Source: Clostridiales bacterium (GTDB lineage: Bacteria > Bacillota > Clostridia > Tissierellales > Sedimentibacteraceae). From it: a stretch of 8,206 nt of DNA. The position numbers were made by a program, and so were the translations under genes. Positions 1 through 6,092 of the stretch are shown piece after piece. A model generated the notes under the pieces. The model was not told the origin of the DNA, ran no database searches, and saw only the letters and a program-made list of their open reading frames with translations. Within the stretch, counting starts at the first letter, position 1; each line of letters opens with the position of its first letter. The DNA is taken from the NCBI GenBank assembly GCA_003457065.1, contig DMJQ01000050.1, forward strand, positions 26,063 through 34,268, read 5' to 3'.

Positions 1-1064
1 AGCCCACTGATAAATTTATTGAAGGCTGGAATGTAAATTATGTAAGAAATTCGGTAAAAGTGGTCGTAGATGCTTATGACGGTTCAGTTGATTTTTACAT
101 AGCCGACGAAAGCGATCCAATAATACGTACATATGACAAGATATTTACGGATTTATTTAAACCCATGAGCGAAATGCCTGATGGAATAAGAAGTCATGTG
201 AGATATTCACAGGTATATTTTGATGTTCAGTCAGACATGTATAGGTTATATCATATAAAAAATCCGACAGTGTTTTTCGGTAGAGAAGATTACTGGGATA
301 TTGCAAAGGAAAAATACATGGATCACGGTGAAGAAGATGTTGGTTCAAGTTACCTGATGTTCAAGCTTCCCGAGGAAGAAGATGTAGAATTTGTTCTGAC
401 TACACAATACACACCTCAGAACAAAGATAACATGATTGCGCTTCTTGCTGCAAGAAACGACGGCGATAATTACGGCGAGCTTATGTTGTATGGATTTCCT
501 AAAACAAAGACAATACCAGGACCTAATATGATAGAGACGAAAATAGATCAGGATACGATAATATCATCGCAGCTTACATTGTGGAGTCAGGTTGGTTCTA
601 CGGTTTTAAGAGGAAATACACTGGTTGTTCCAATAGAGGATTCGTTGCTTTATGTTGAGCCCATATATCTTAAATCAGATACGGAAAGCAACTTCCCGGA
701 AATGAAAATGGTAGTCGTGTCTTTTGGTGAAAAAATTGTGATGGAACCTACGCTGGATAAGGCAATTGAAAGAATTTTCGGTATCTATGATTCGCCTGAA
801 GAACAGCCGGCTAAAGAAGAATATGACAACACGAATGTCAATGATTTAATCGAGCAGGCAAACAATGTATTTGGTGAAGCCACCGAAGCTTCTCAAAGAG
901 GAGACTGGTCCGAGTATGGAGAAAAACTGTCTGAGCTTGAAGATATATTAAACAGGCTTAAATTATTGACCGGCGGAGCTTCTCAAAATACAGACGCAGA
1001 AAATAACATAACTGAAAATAATGTTAATGAAGATGCGGTAACAGAAGAGCAGCAGGTACAATAG
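1..1064 (+). CDS. UPF0182 family membrane protein, C-terminal part (5' end outside window)
   Basis: The open frame enters from the left edge (codon phase begins at base 3) and ends at TAG 1062-1064, so about 353 C-terminal residues are visible. The entry sequence reads NYVRNSVKVVVDAYDG, followed by DESDPIIRTYDKIF, RSHVRYSQ and FGREDYWDIAKEKY, which I recognise as the conserved C-terminal half of the UPF0182/COG1615 family. These are large proteins (about 900 residues) with several N-terminal membrane segments and a big extracytoplasmic domain; the function is unknown. The GTG at 60 is an internal valine, not a start, because the family pattern continues upstream of it. The last 70 or so residues form a charged, Asn/Glu-rich tail after a short helical segment (NDLIEQANNVFGEA), usual for the family. 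It is the first of four co-directional genes; the gap to the next is 36 bases. Confidence 0.9.
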   Translation, partial: PTDKFIEGWNVNYVRNSVKVVVDAYDGSVDFYIADESDPIIRTYDKIFTDLFKPMSEMPDGIRSHVRYSQVYFDVQSDMYRLYHIKNPTVFFGREDYWDIAKEKYMDHGEEDVGSSYLMFKLPEEEDVEFVLTTQYTPQNKDNMIALLAARNDGDNYGELMLYGFPKTKTIPGPNMIETKIDQDTIISSQLTLWSQVGSTVLRGNTLVVPIEDSLLYVEPIYLKSDTESNFPEMKMVVVSFGEKIVMEPTLDKAIERIFGIYDSPEEQPAKEEYDNTNVNDLIEQANNVFGEATEASQRGDWSEYGEKLSELEDILNRLKLLTGGASQNTDAENNITENNVNEDAVTEEQQVQ

Positions 1065-1100
1065 CAAGGTAAGAATCAAATTAAAATAAAAGGAGTTCGT

Positions 1101-1469
1101 ATGAAATTTACATTCAATCATTTTAATTTTAATGTTCTTGATTTGGAAAAAAGTATGAATTTTTACAAAGAAGCTTTAGGCCTCACGGAAGTCAGAAAAA
1201 AAGAAGCACAGGACGGCAGCTTTATATTGGTGTACATGGGAGATGGCACAACGGATTTTTCCTTGGAACTAACATGGATGAAAGGCAGAACAGAGCCTTA
1301 CGATCTTGGGGAACAGGAATTCCATCTTGCCATGGCAGTCGATAACTACGATGAAGCTTTTAAAAAACACCAGGAAATGGGATGCATAGAATTTGTAAAT
1401 GAATCAATGGGAATTTACTTCATCACAGATCCTGACGGATACTGGGTTGAGATAGTAAGAAGAAAATAG
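1101..1469 (+). CDS. gloA: VOC-family protein, glyoxalase I-like (lactoylglutathione lyase type)
   Basis: A 122-residue protein with two beta-alpha-beta-beta-beta modules of the vicinal oxygen chelate fold. The N-terminus FNHFNFNVLDLEKSMNFYKEALGL and the C-terminus FITDPDGYWVEIV are typical of bacterial glyoxalase I. The four expected metal ligands are present: His7, Glu56 (in LELTW), His75 (EFHLAM) and Glu117 (WVEIV). Family members convert the hemithioacetal of methylglyoxal and a thiol to a lactoyl-thioester, usually with Ni2+ or Zn2+. Many clostridia lack glutathione, so the thiol cofactor here is uncertain. The size fits the short clostridial GloA form. The start is set by AGGAG at 1091-1095. 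The stop overlaps the ribosome binding site of the next gene, so translation is probably coupled. Other VOC activities cannot be excluded. Confidence 0.8.
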   Translation: MKFTFNHFNFNVLDLEKSMNFYKEALGLTEVRKKEAQDGSFILVYMGDGTTDFSLELTWMKGRTEPYDLGEQEFHLAMAVDNYDEAFKKHQEMGCIEFVNESMGIYFITDPDGYWVEIVRRK

Positions 1470-1473
1470 GTGA
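1468..1473 (+). promoter_or_regulatory. Ribosome binding site deciding the start of the PPC/DUF296 gene
   Basis: AGGTGA lies 5 bases before ATG 1479 and includes the last two bases of the preceding TAG stop codon. It is a good anti-16S match for ATG 1479 and is unusable for the in-frame GTG at 1470, which lies inside it. Confidence 0.7.
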
Positions 1474-1478
1474 GGGTA

Positions 1479-1901
1479 ATGGATTACAAGCGATTTAACA
1501 ACACAATCATGGTAAGAATCGACAAGGGCGAAGAAATTATTTCCAATGTAATGGAAGTTTGTGAAAAAGAAAATATAAGACTGGCAAATATCAATGCTCT
1601 TGGAGCCGTAGGAGAAATAGAAATAGGATTGTTTGATACAAAGGAAAAGAAATACTATTCATCAAAATATTGCGGAGACTTTGAAATTGTATCTCTGACA
1701 GGAAGCGTAACTACCAAGGACGGCAAACCGTACAATCATCTGCATATGAGTGTGGGAGACAGGGATAATAAAGTTTACGGCGGACACCTGAATTCAGCTG
1801 TTGTAAGTGCAACCTGCGAACTTTTCATTCATATAATTGACGGAACTGCTGAAAGGGAGTTTGACGAGGAAGTCGGATTAAACATGCTTAAATTTAAATA
1901 A
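1479..1901 (+). CDS. PPC/DUF296 domain protein
   Basis: A 140-residue single-domain protein of the PPC (plants and prokaryotes conserved)/DUF296 family. The N-terminus (MVRIDKGEEIISNVMEVCEK), LANINALGAVGEIEIG and the C-terminal block NHLHMSVGD...GGHL are the family signatures. His87, His89 and His103 are the conserved histidines that form the presumed metal site of the trimeric fold. Bacterial members are often annotated as DNA-binding proteins because the domain is found next to AT-hooks in plants; no AT-hook is visible here, so DNA binding is unproven. I start the gene at ATG 1479 rather than GTG 1470 because AGGTGA is correctly spaced only for the ATG. The gene follows the glyoxalase by 9 bases and precedes the acetyltransferase by 15, consistent with an operon. 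The biochemical role is unknown. Confidence 0.82.
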   Translation: MDYKRFNNTIMVRIDKGEEIISNVMEVCEKENIRLANINALGAVGEIEIGLFDTKEKKYYSSKYCGDFEIVSLTGSVTTKDGKPYNHLHMSVGDRDNKVYGGHLNSAVVSATCELFIHIIDGTAEREFDEEVGLNMLKFK

Positions 1902-1905
1902 AATA

Positions 1906-1910
1906 TGGAG
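1906..1910 (+). promoter_or_regulatory. Ribosome binding site deciding the GNAT start
   Basis: TGGAG sits 6 bases before ATG 1917. The alternative ATG at 1905 overlaps this site and has no ribosome binding site of its own. Confidence 0.6.
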
Positions 1911-1916
1911 AAAAAC

Positions 1917-2447
1917 ATGTCGGAAAATAAAAACTTATATTTAACTAAAATAGAAAAAAATGATTTTAAATATATTTATGAATGGTTTTCGGACATGGAG
2001 TTTTTAAAATTTTATGATTACCTGCCCCCGGTGCCTCAAAGCAAGGAGGAGGTTGACAAAACCTTCGCTTACTATGAAAAAAATGAAGAATCAGAAGTAT
2101 TTACAATAAAGTTGTCTGATAGCCGACAGATTATCGGAATAGCAGGGTTTGATGATATAGTAAAAGAAAATAAGGTCGCAACTTTGTTCATAGGCATCGG
2201 AAACAGCAATTCAAGAGGCAGGGGATACGGTAGGGAAGCATTGCACCTTTTGCTTGATCATGGCTTCAACAAATCGGGTTTTTACAGGATACAGCTCAAT
2301 GTGCTGGAATTTAACCATAGAGCGATTGCATTGTATGAAAAGGCAGGGTTTAAAAAAGAAGGCACATTCAGAGAGTTTGTTTTACGAGACGGAAAAAGAT
2401 ATGATTTGTACTTGTATGGGCTTTTGAAAAGAGAGTGGAATAAATAA
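1917..2447 (+). CDS. GNAT-family N-acetyltransferase (RimJ/RimL-like)
   Basis: A 176-residue cytoplasmic acetyl-CoA-dependent acetyltransferase. The N-terminus LYLTKIEKNDFKYIYEWFSD matches the RimJ/RimL/SpeG-type GNAT_3 subfamily. Motif A, R-x-x-G-x-G, is present as RGRGYG (residues 100-105) and binds the CoA pyrophosphate. Motif B follows as NHRAIALYEKAGFKKEG (from residue 133), with the tyrosine often used as general acid. The C-terminal RDGKRYDLYLYGLLKREW is also typical. Possible substrates are a protein N-terminus, a polyamine, an amino acid or a small toxic compound; the sequence does not decide. Start ATG 1917 is preferred over ATG 1905 because of TGGAG at 1906-1910; the longer form would add only four residues. 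It is the last gene of the plus-strand cluster and is followed at once by a terminator. Confidence 0.85.
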   Translation: MSENKNLYLTKIEKNDFKYIYEWFSDMEFLKFYDYLPPVPQSKEEVDKTFAYYEKNEESEVFTIKLSDSRQIIGIAGFDDIVKENKVATLFIGIGNSNSRGRGYGREALHLLLDHGFNKSGFYRIQLNVLEFNHRAIALYEKAGFKKEGTFREFVLRDGKRYDLYLYGLLKREWNK

Positions 2448-2511
2448 GATACTTCGCTTCAGATAGGGATTGCAACTTTGTCATTCCGGTATGAAGCCGA
2501 AGTATCTTTTT
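2446..2511 (+). terminator. Hairpin terminator between converging genes
   Basis: Left arm 2446-2461 pairs with right arm 2492-2508: an 11-bp stem (AAGATACTTCG/CGAAGTATCTT) plus five more pairs (CTTCA/TGAAG) after a one-base bulge, then T5 at 2507-2511. The loop is long (30 bases). The left arm begins inside the GNAT stop codon. On the minus strand the stem is followed by a weaker T-rich stretch just after the thioredoxin stop, so it may act in both directions. Confidence 0.75.
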
Positions 2512-2513
2512 AG

Positions 2514-2843
2514 TTATGCAATATGGCTGTCAAGCAGTTTTGTAAATGAATTTAATGGCTTTACGCCTATTTCCTTAGCTTCGATCTTGCCTTCCTTAAA
2601 CAATATTACCGTAGGAATGCTTTGAATGCCGTAACGGATTGAAAGTTCCTGCTGCTGGTCAACATCTACCTTAGCAACCTTGATTTTTCCTTCGTATTGT
2701 TTCGCAAGTTTTTCTATTACAGGTGCGATCATTCTGCATGGTGTACACCAAGTAGCCCAAAAGTCTACTAAAACAAGTTTTTCTTTTGCCAGCAAATTGT
2801 CAAATTCCTGAGTGCTGCTTACATATGTTATTTTTTCTGCCAT
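2514..2843 (-). CDS. trxA: Thioredoxin with a CTPC active site
   Basis: A 109-residue thioredoxin of normal length. It has the buried Asp27, the active-site motif W32-C33-T-P-C36, cis-Pro77 (SIPT) and the late glycine in KEIGVKP. The common motif is WCGPC; threonine replaces glycine here, a change known to tune redox potential in some thioredoxins. It would carry electrons as a dithiol in the cytoplasm to reductases and, through the CcdA-like protein of the same operon, across the membrane. The start ATG (2841-2843) is preceded by AAGGAG (2853-2858 on this strand), which lies inside the end of the upstream reductase gene. The two genes are only 3 bases apart, so translation is likely coupled. 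It is the last gene of the operon. Confidence 0.95.
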   Translation of the reverse strand: MAEKITYVSSTQEFDNLLAKEKLVLVDFWATWCTPCRMIAPVIEKLAKQYEGKIKVAKVDVDQQQELSIRYGIQSIPTVILFKEGKIEAKEIGVKPLNSFTKLLDSHIA

Positions 2844-2846
2844 TTT

Positions 2847-3698
2847 TTAATTCTCCTTAATTTTATCTATTTGTAAAGCTGCATGCTGAGCAGCAATTAA
2901 ACCTTCACTTACTGCTTTGGAAAGCTGCAGCGGCTTACCTGTGATGTCTCCTGAGGCATAAACACCGTCAATGCTTGTTTCCATATTTCTGTTTACTGCT
3001 ATGAAGTTGCCTTCTGTTTTTAATCCGTCTATTAATGCTGTGGGAGCAACGGCATCTCTCAGCAAAAATACCGCATCTGCCGGGATTTTTTTCTCACCGG
3101 CAACAATCGCTTCAACTTTACCGCTGCCTATTATTTCAGAAATCGTACCGCTTATGTAATTGATGTTTTCATTTAAATTTTCCGGGCGTGGATTTTTAGA
3201 AACAAATGTTACATTAACTCCGATGCTGTTTAAATAAGTTGCTTCCTTCATGGCATCCTTTGACTGGTCCCATACTATGGCATTTTTTCCTCTGTACAGC
3301 ATTCCGTCGCAGGTTGCACAGTAACTTACTCCCATGCCAAGCAGACCGGATTCTCCCGGCAGTTCCTTAACCTTGGAAATTCCCATAGCAAGTATTACTT
3401 TCTTTGCTTCTTCAATTTCTCCGTTTATATTGACCATGAAACTTTCACCCACGGGAAGGATGTTTACTACTTTTCCATCTTCTATTTTTATGTTCATAGC
3501 TTCTGCGTGTTCTTTGAACTTATTCATTAATTCTTTTCCGCTGATATTGTAAAATCCCAGATGGTTATCAACTCTTTCTGCTTTGGATAAATAATTTTCC
3601 CTGTTTGAGAAAATACGTACCGTTTTTCCTCTAATCACGGCATTTACAGCTGCCGACAGACCTGCCGGTCCCGCTCCCACTATTAATATATCTACCAT
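2847..3698 (-). CDS. Thioredoxin-reductase-like flavoprotein lacking NADPH motifs (ferredoxin-type candidate)
   Basis: A 283-residue FAD protein with the domain order of low-Mr thioredoxin reductases. The FAD motif GAGPAG is at residues 8-13, the redox-active pair C127-A-T-C130 (SYCATCDG) is in the middle domain, and the second FAD motif GVYASGD ends at 251. The NADPH-binding elements are absent. The expected GxGxxA segment after the CxxC reads IVWDQSKDA (141-149), and the HRRxxxR region reads VSKNPRPE (166-173). The chain is also about 20-30 residues shorter than NADPH-type TrxB. These are hallmarks of pyridine-nucleotide-independent reductases such as the clostridial ferredoxin-dependent flavin thioredoxin reductases. 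I infer that reduced ferredoxin or flavodoxin is the donor and the adjacent thioredoxin the acceptor. The start ATG has GAGG about 6-7 bases upstream. Automatic annotation would probably call it trxB or NAD(P)/FAD oxidoreductase. Confidence 0.85.
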   Translation of the reverse strand: MVDILIVGAGPAGLSAAVNAVIRGKTVRIFSNRENYLSKAERVDNHLGFYNISGKELMNKFKEHAEAMNIKIEDGKVVNILPVGESFMVNINGEIEEAKKVILAMGISKVKELPGESGLLGMGVSYCATCDGMLYRGKNAIVWDQSKDAMKEATYLNSIGVNVTFVSKNPRPENLNENINYISGTISEIIGSGKVEAIVAGEKKIPADAVFLLRDAVAPTALIDGLKTEGNFIAVNRNMETSIDGVYASGDITGKPLQLSKAVSEGLIAAQHAALQIDKIKEN

Positions 3699-3711
3699 TT
3701 ATTTTCCTCTC

Positions 3712-4146
3712 TTATTCATTTGGATCTATCACTTCAAGTTCGCTTATATCAATATACCTGTTGCATTCAGGACAGTAATATTTATGCTGGACACTGCTTT
3801 TACAGTGGCTGTGAACCAGTTTTTTATAGCATTTGTCAAGATGCTTTTCTCCCCACAGCATCAGGCTGTTAAAAACATCCACCAGATCCGTTCCCTTTTC
3901 TGTCAGAGTGTATTTATACCTGGGCGGATGAGTCTGATACATGCTGCGCACTATCAATTCATCGGCTTCCATTGTTTTGAGACGTTCCGACAATAAATTT
4001 GTAGGAATTCCTTCAAGCCCATCCTGAATGTCCTTGTATGTTTCACAGCCGACAAAAATGCGATGAAGAATTAAAAGCGACCATTTATCACCTATTATGT
4101 TCAGTGTCTGAGCTATATTACAGGGCAGTTTATATTGCATTTTCAT
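3712..4146 (-). CDS. HxlR-family winged-helix regulator with Cys-rich tail
   Basis: A 144-residue MarR-like regulator. The N-terminal block LPCNIAQTLNIIGDKWSLLIL, the helix-turn-helix region TNLLSERLKTMEADELI and the wing PPRYKYTLTEKG are HxlR (DUF24) signatures. Cys9 lies where HxlR redox sensors such as YodB and HypR carry their sensing cysteine. The C-terminus extends past the usual domain with HSHC (112-115) and CPEC (125-128), resembling a small zinc ribbon. The start is set at ATG 4146 because AAGGAG (4152-4157) is 5 bases away; the frame is open upstream to 4212 but has no ribosome binding site there. It lies 13 bases before the reductase and 72 after ccdA, so it is probably co-transcribed. 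A role as thiol- or electrophile-responsive, autoregulating controller of this redox operon is inference. Confidence 0.85.
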   Translation of the reverse strand: MKMQYKLPCNIAQTLNIIGDKWSLLILHRIFVGCETYKDIQDGLEGIPTNLLSERLKTMEADELIVRSMYQTHPPRYKYTLTEKGTDLVDVFNSLMLWGEKHLDKCYKKLVHSHCKSSVQHKYYCPECNRYIDISELEVIDPNE

Positions 4147-4151
4147 TTTTT

Positions 4152-4157
4152 CTCCTT
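4152..4157 (-). promoter_or_regulatory. Ribosome binding site deciding the HxlR regulator start
   Basis: AAGGAG on the minus strand, 5 bases before ATG 4146. It selects the 144-residue form over the 166-residue open frame. Confidence 0.75.
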
Positions 4158-4218
4158 GTAATTTGTATTTTTGCAGCTGTCTTCTTATGTAAATTATAAA
4201 CAATTTAATCAAATTTAT

Positions 4219-4947
4219 TTAAAAGGCGAAGTACCTGCTTATTGCTGCAAATGTACCGGTGAAGGTCATAATGCCGATTATGATTAAAATAATACCGCCT
4301 GCCTTAATAGTATATTTGACCATATTTCTTTTTTCTCTAAAAAAATTTAAAGTTTCTGTTGTGAAAATGCCCAAAATTATAAAGGGTATTATAAAACCGA
4401 GCGTGTAAATCAGGACCAATATATTTCCCGAAAAGACACTGCTTGCACTTGATGCAAGTATCAGAACTGATGACAGTGCCGGTCCGACGCATGGAGTCCA
4501 GGCAAAGCTGAATGTGAACCCCATTACATATGCTATAAGCGGATTCATTTTTCCCATATTTAATTTCAGATGAATTCTTTTTTCTGTTTTTAAGAAATTC
4601 AGTTTAACTAAATCCAGCTGGGCAAGACCCATTACAATGATTATTATACCCCCTGTCCGGCTGAATAAAACCCTGTTTTTATTAAAGAACGTTCCCAGTG
4701 CTGAAAAAGATAAACCTAAAAGGAAAAAAACGCTTGAAATTCCTGAAATAAAAAACAATGTATTTATTAAGACTGTTTTTCTGTGGTATATTACAGTTCC
4801 GTCTGAACCGGTTTTTTTACCGTTGCCTGCCAGATAACTTATGTATACAGGTATAAGAGGCAAAACACAAGGTGAAAAAAAAGATAAAAATCCTTCGATA
4901 AAAACAAGCATAGAGCCTGTATTTGTTAATGAAAATCCTACCAACAT
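4219..4947 (-). CDS. ccdA: CcdA/DsbD-type thiol-disulfide electron carrier, membrane protein
   Basis: A protein of about 242 residues, almost entirely hydrophobic, with about six membrane segments. It has the two diagnostic cysteine motifs: SPCVLPLIP (Cys27) in the first segment and WTPCVGP (Cys153) in the fourth. This pair accepts electrons from cytoplasmic thioredoxin and passes them to extracytoplasmic thiol proteins, for example in cytochrome c maturation, spore-coat redox or protein disulfide reduction. It is the first gene of the operon that also encodes a thioredoxin and its likely reductase, the cytoplasmic half of the same electron path. The start is uncertain. GGAGG (4950-4954) is only 2 bases before ATG 4947, but 5 bases before an in-frame TTG at 4944. 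The GTG at 4962 has no ribosome binding site. No partner extracytoplasmic thioredoxin is in the window. Confidence 0.9.
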   Translation of the reverse strand: MLVGFSLTNTGSMLVFIEGFLSFFSPCVLPLIPVYISYLAGNGKKTGSDGTVIYHRKTVLINTLFFISGISSVFFLLGLSFSALGTFFNKNRVLFSRTGGIIIIVMGLAQLDLVKLNFLKTEKRIHLKLNMGKMNPLIAYVMGFTFSFAWTPCVGPALSSVLILASSASSVFSGNILVLIYTLGFIIPFIILGIFTTETLNFFREKRNMVKYTIKAGGIILIIIGIMTFTGTFAAISRYFAF

Positions 4948-4949
4948 AA

Positions 4950-4954
4950 CCTCC
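4950..4954 (-). promoter_or_regulatory. Ribosome binding site of ccdA, unusually close to the ATG
   Basis: GGAGG on the minus strand. It rules out GTG 4962, which lies upstream, and leaves ATG 4947 (2-base gap) or TTG 4944 (5-base gap) as the start. Confidence 0.6.
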
Positions 4955-4977
4955 GTAATCACCGATTATATAAATTT

Positions 4978-5006
4978 AAAATACCATGGTTACTTTATTT
5001 TGTCAA
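4978..5006 (-). promoter_or_regulatory. Promoter of the ccdA-hxlR-reductase-trxA operon
   Basis: On the minus strand, TTGACA (5006-5001), 17-base spacer, TATTTT (4983-4978). This is a perfect -35 with a near-consensus -10. Transcription would start at about 4970, some 23 bases before the ccdA ATG. An 8-base palindrome, ACCATGGT (4983-4990), lies in the spacer next to the -10 and is a possible operator. Confidence 0.75.
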
Positions 5007-5034
5007 GCAACTTCAAAAAATAAAATTATTAAGC

Positions 5035-5063
5035 TTGATATAATTTAAGTATGATAATATAAT
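5035..5063 (+). promoter_or_regulatory. Promoter of the DUF2156 gene
   Basis: TTGATA (5035-5040), 17-base spacer, TATAAT (5058-5063). It predicts a transcript start near 5070 and a leader of roughly 60 bases that is very A/T rich. Its -35 lies about 30 bases from that of the divergent ccdA promoter, so one bound regulator could affect both. Confidence 0.7.
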
Positions 5064-5124
5064 CTTATGAAGATATGATTAATTAAATGAAAATACGGGT
5101 AAATAATATAAGTATAAAATTGAT

Positions 5125-5129
5125 AGGAG
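5125..5129 (+). promoter_or_regulatory. Ribosome binding site of the DUF2156 gene; leaves start codon in doubt
   Basis: AGGAG directly abuts the in-frame TTG at 5130 (no spacing). In-frame ATT codons at 5133 and 5139 lie 3 and 9 bases away. No in-frame ATG occurs until codon 38 or so. Confidence 0.6.
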
Positions 5130-6041
5130 TTGATTGTTATTATAAACTTTAAATGTTTGTCCCTTGATGACAAGGAAATAATTGAGAAATATGCTGACAG
5201 GGATAAATTAGAATCTTACGAATACTTATTTTCATCGCTATATATGTGGCGAAAGCTTAACAATGTAAAATATGCAATAATTGACGATGTGCTGGTAATA
5301 GAAAAAAATGAGGAAGGAAAAGGCACATTTTATGCTCAGCCATTGGGATACAAGAAAGAAAACTTAACAGAACTATTGGATATACTTATTGAAAGAAATA
5401 CGAACTTCACTGACAGGGAATATCTGTTTGGTGATGTTGATGAAAGGTTCATAGAAGATCTGAAAAAATATACCGGTTTTAAAATAGATGTGACCGAAGA
5501 TGTAAATGATTTTGAATATGTATATAATACCAATGATTTAATAGAACTTAAAGGAAAGAAATATCACGGCAAGAAAAATCATGTCAATTCTTTTGAAAAA
5601 ACATATGAATATGAAATTAAAACGATTAATAGTGAAAAAGTAGTTAAAGACTGTCTGACTCTGCTTCACAGATGGCATGAAGAAGTGGCTGTAACCGTTG
5701 ATAATGAAATGCTGATGGAAATTGACGCAATAAAGGATTTGTTCAACGAGCTTCATTTGTTTGACCTTAAATCAATCGCTATATATGTTGATGGCGAACT
5801 GGCGGGATTTGCCGTTGGAGAGATAGCAAATGACAAAATAGCTGTTATCCATGTTGAACGCGGTGAAATTGAGTATAAGGGAATATATGCTTTTCTGAAC
5901 AAAAAATTTCTGGAAGAAAGCTTTGCGGACACAGAATTTGTCAACAGGCAGGAAGATACGGGAAACGCAGGTTTAAGAAAGGCAAAGCAGTCATATCATC
6001 CGATAAAGATGGTAAAAAAGTATTTGCTTAAAATTGAATAA
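5130..6041 (+). CDS. DUF2156/COG4866 protein (phosphatidylglycerol lysyltransferase C-terminal-like)
   Basis: A soluble protein of about 300 residues with two tandem GNAT-like halves, as in COG4866. Recognisable family blocks are an N-terminal FKCLSLDDKEIIEKY, the central LKGKKYHGKKNHVNSFEK (about residues 137-155) and the C-terminal RQEDTGNAGLRKAKQSYHPIKMVKKY. The fold is that of the aminoacyl-transfer domain of MprF and of Fem-type transferases. This stand-alone form has no membrane part, and its substrate is not established. The start is odd: AGGAG (5125-5129) touches TTG 5130 and no in-frame ATG is nearby. Homologues as I remember them begin with Met about one or two residues before the FK, which would correspond to ATT 5139 (9 bases from AGGAG). 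The coordinates given use TTG. The gene is monocistronic, between its own promoter and terminator. Confidence 0.85.
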   Translation: MIVIINFKCLSLDDKEIIEKYADRDKLESYEYLFSSLYMWRKLNNVKYAIIDDVLVIEKNEEGKGTFYAQPLGYKKENLTELLDILIERNTNFTDREYLFGDVDERFIEDLKKYTGFKIDVTEDVNDFEYVYNTNDLIELKGKKYHGKKNHVNSFEKTYEYEIKTINSEKVVKDCLTLLHRWHEEVAVTVDNEMLMEIDAIKDLFNELHLFDLKSIAIYVDGELAGFAVGEIANDKIAVIHVERGEIEYKGIYAFLNKKFLEESFADTEFVNRQEDTGNAGLRKAKQSYHPIKMVKKYLLKIE

Positions 6042-6050
6042 TTGTTGAAT

Positions 6051-6085
6051 AAAAGAAGTATTTGAATTTTCAAATACTTCTTTTT
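6051..6085 (+). terminator. Perfect 16-bp hairpin terminator after the DUF2156 gene
   Basis: Arms 6051-6066 and 6069-6084 are perfect inverted complements around a TT centre, with a T5 run at 6081-6085. The stem is AT-rich. The A-run on the left gives a T-run on the minus strand, so it can also terminate transcripts of the relic gene coming from the right. Confidence 0.85.
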
Positions 6086-6092
6086 GACAGAG

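Noticed and set aside
60..62. GTG as start of the first gene
   Set aside because: The frame is open upstream to the window edge and the UPF0182 pattern (NYVRNSVKV) continues there, so the codon is internal.
1470..1472. GTG start for the PPC/DUF296 gene
   Set aside because: It lies inside the ribosome binding site AGGTGA that serves ATG 1479.
1905..1907. ATG start for the acetyltransferase
   Set aside because: No ribosome binding site upstream, and it overlaps TGGAG, which is well spaced for ATG 1917.
2971..3552. Plus-strand open frames opposite the reductase
   Set aside because: Antisense shadows of a gene with clear FAD and CxxC motifs; no ribosome binding sites.
4147..4218. Separate promoter for the HxlR gene, from a TATAAT on the minus strand between ccdA and hxlR
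   Set aside because: No -35 at 16-18 bases and the region is AT-rich enough to produce this by chance.
4960..4962. GTG start for ccdA
   Set aside because: No ribosome binding site upstream; the GGAGG lies downstream of it.
5336..5944. Minus-strand open frames opposite the DUF2156 gene
   Set aside because: Antisense shadows of a conserved protein, without supporting signals.
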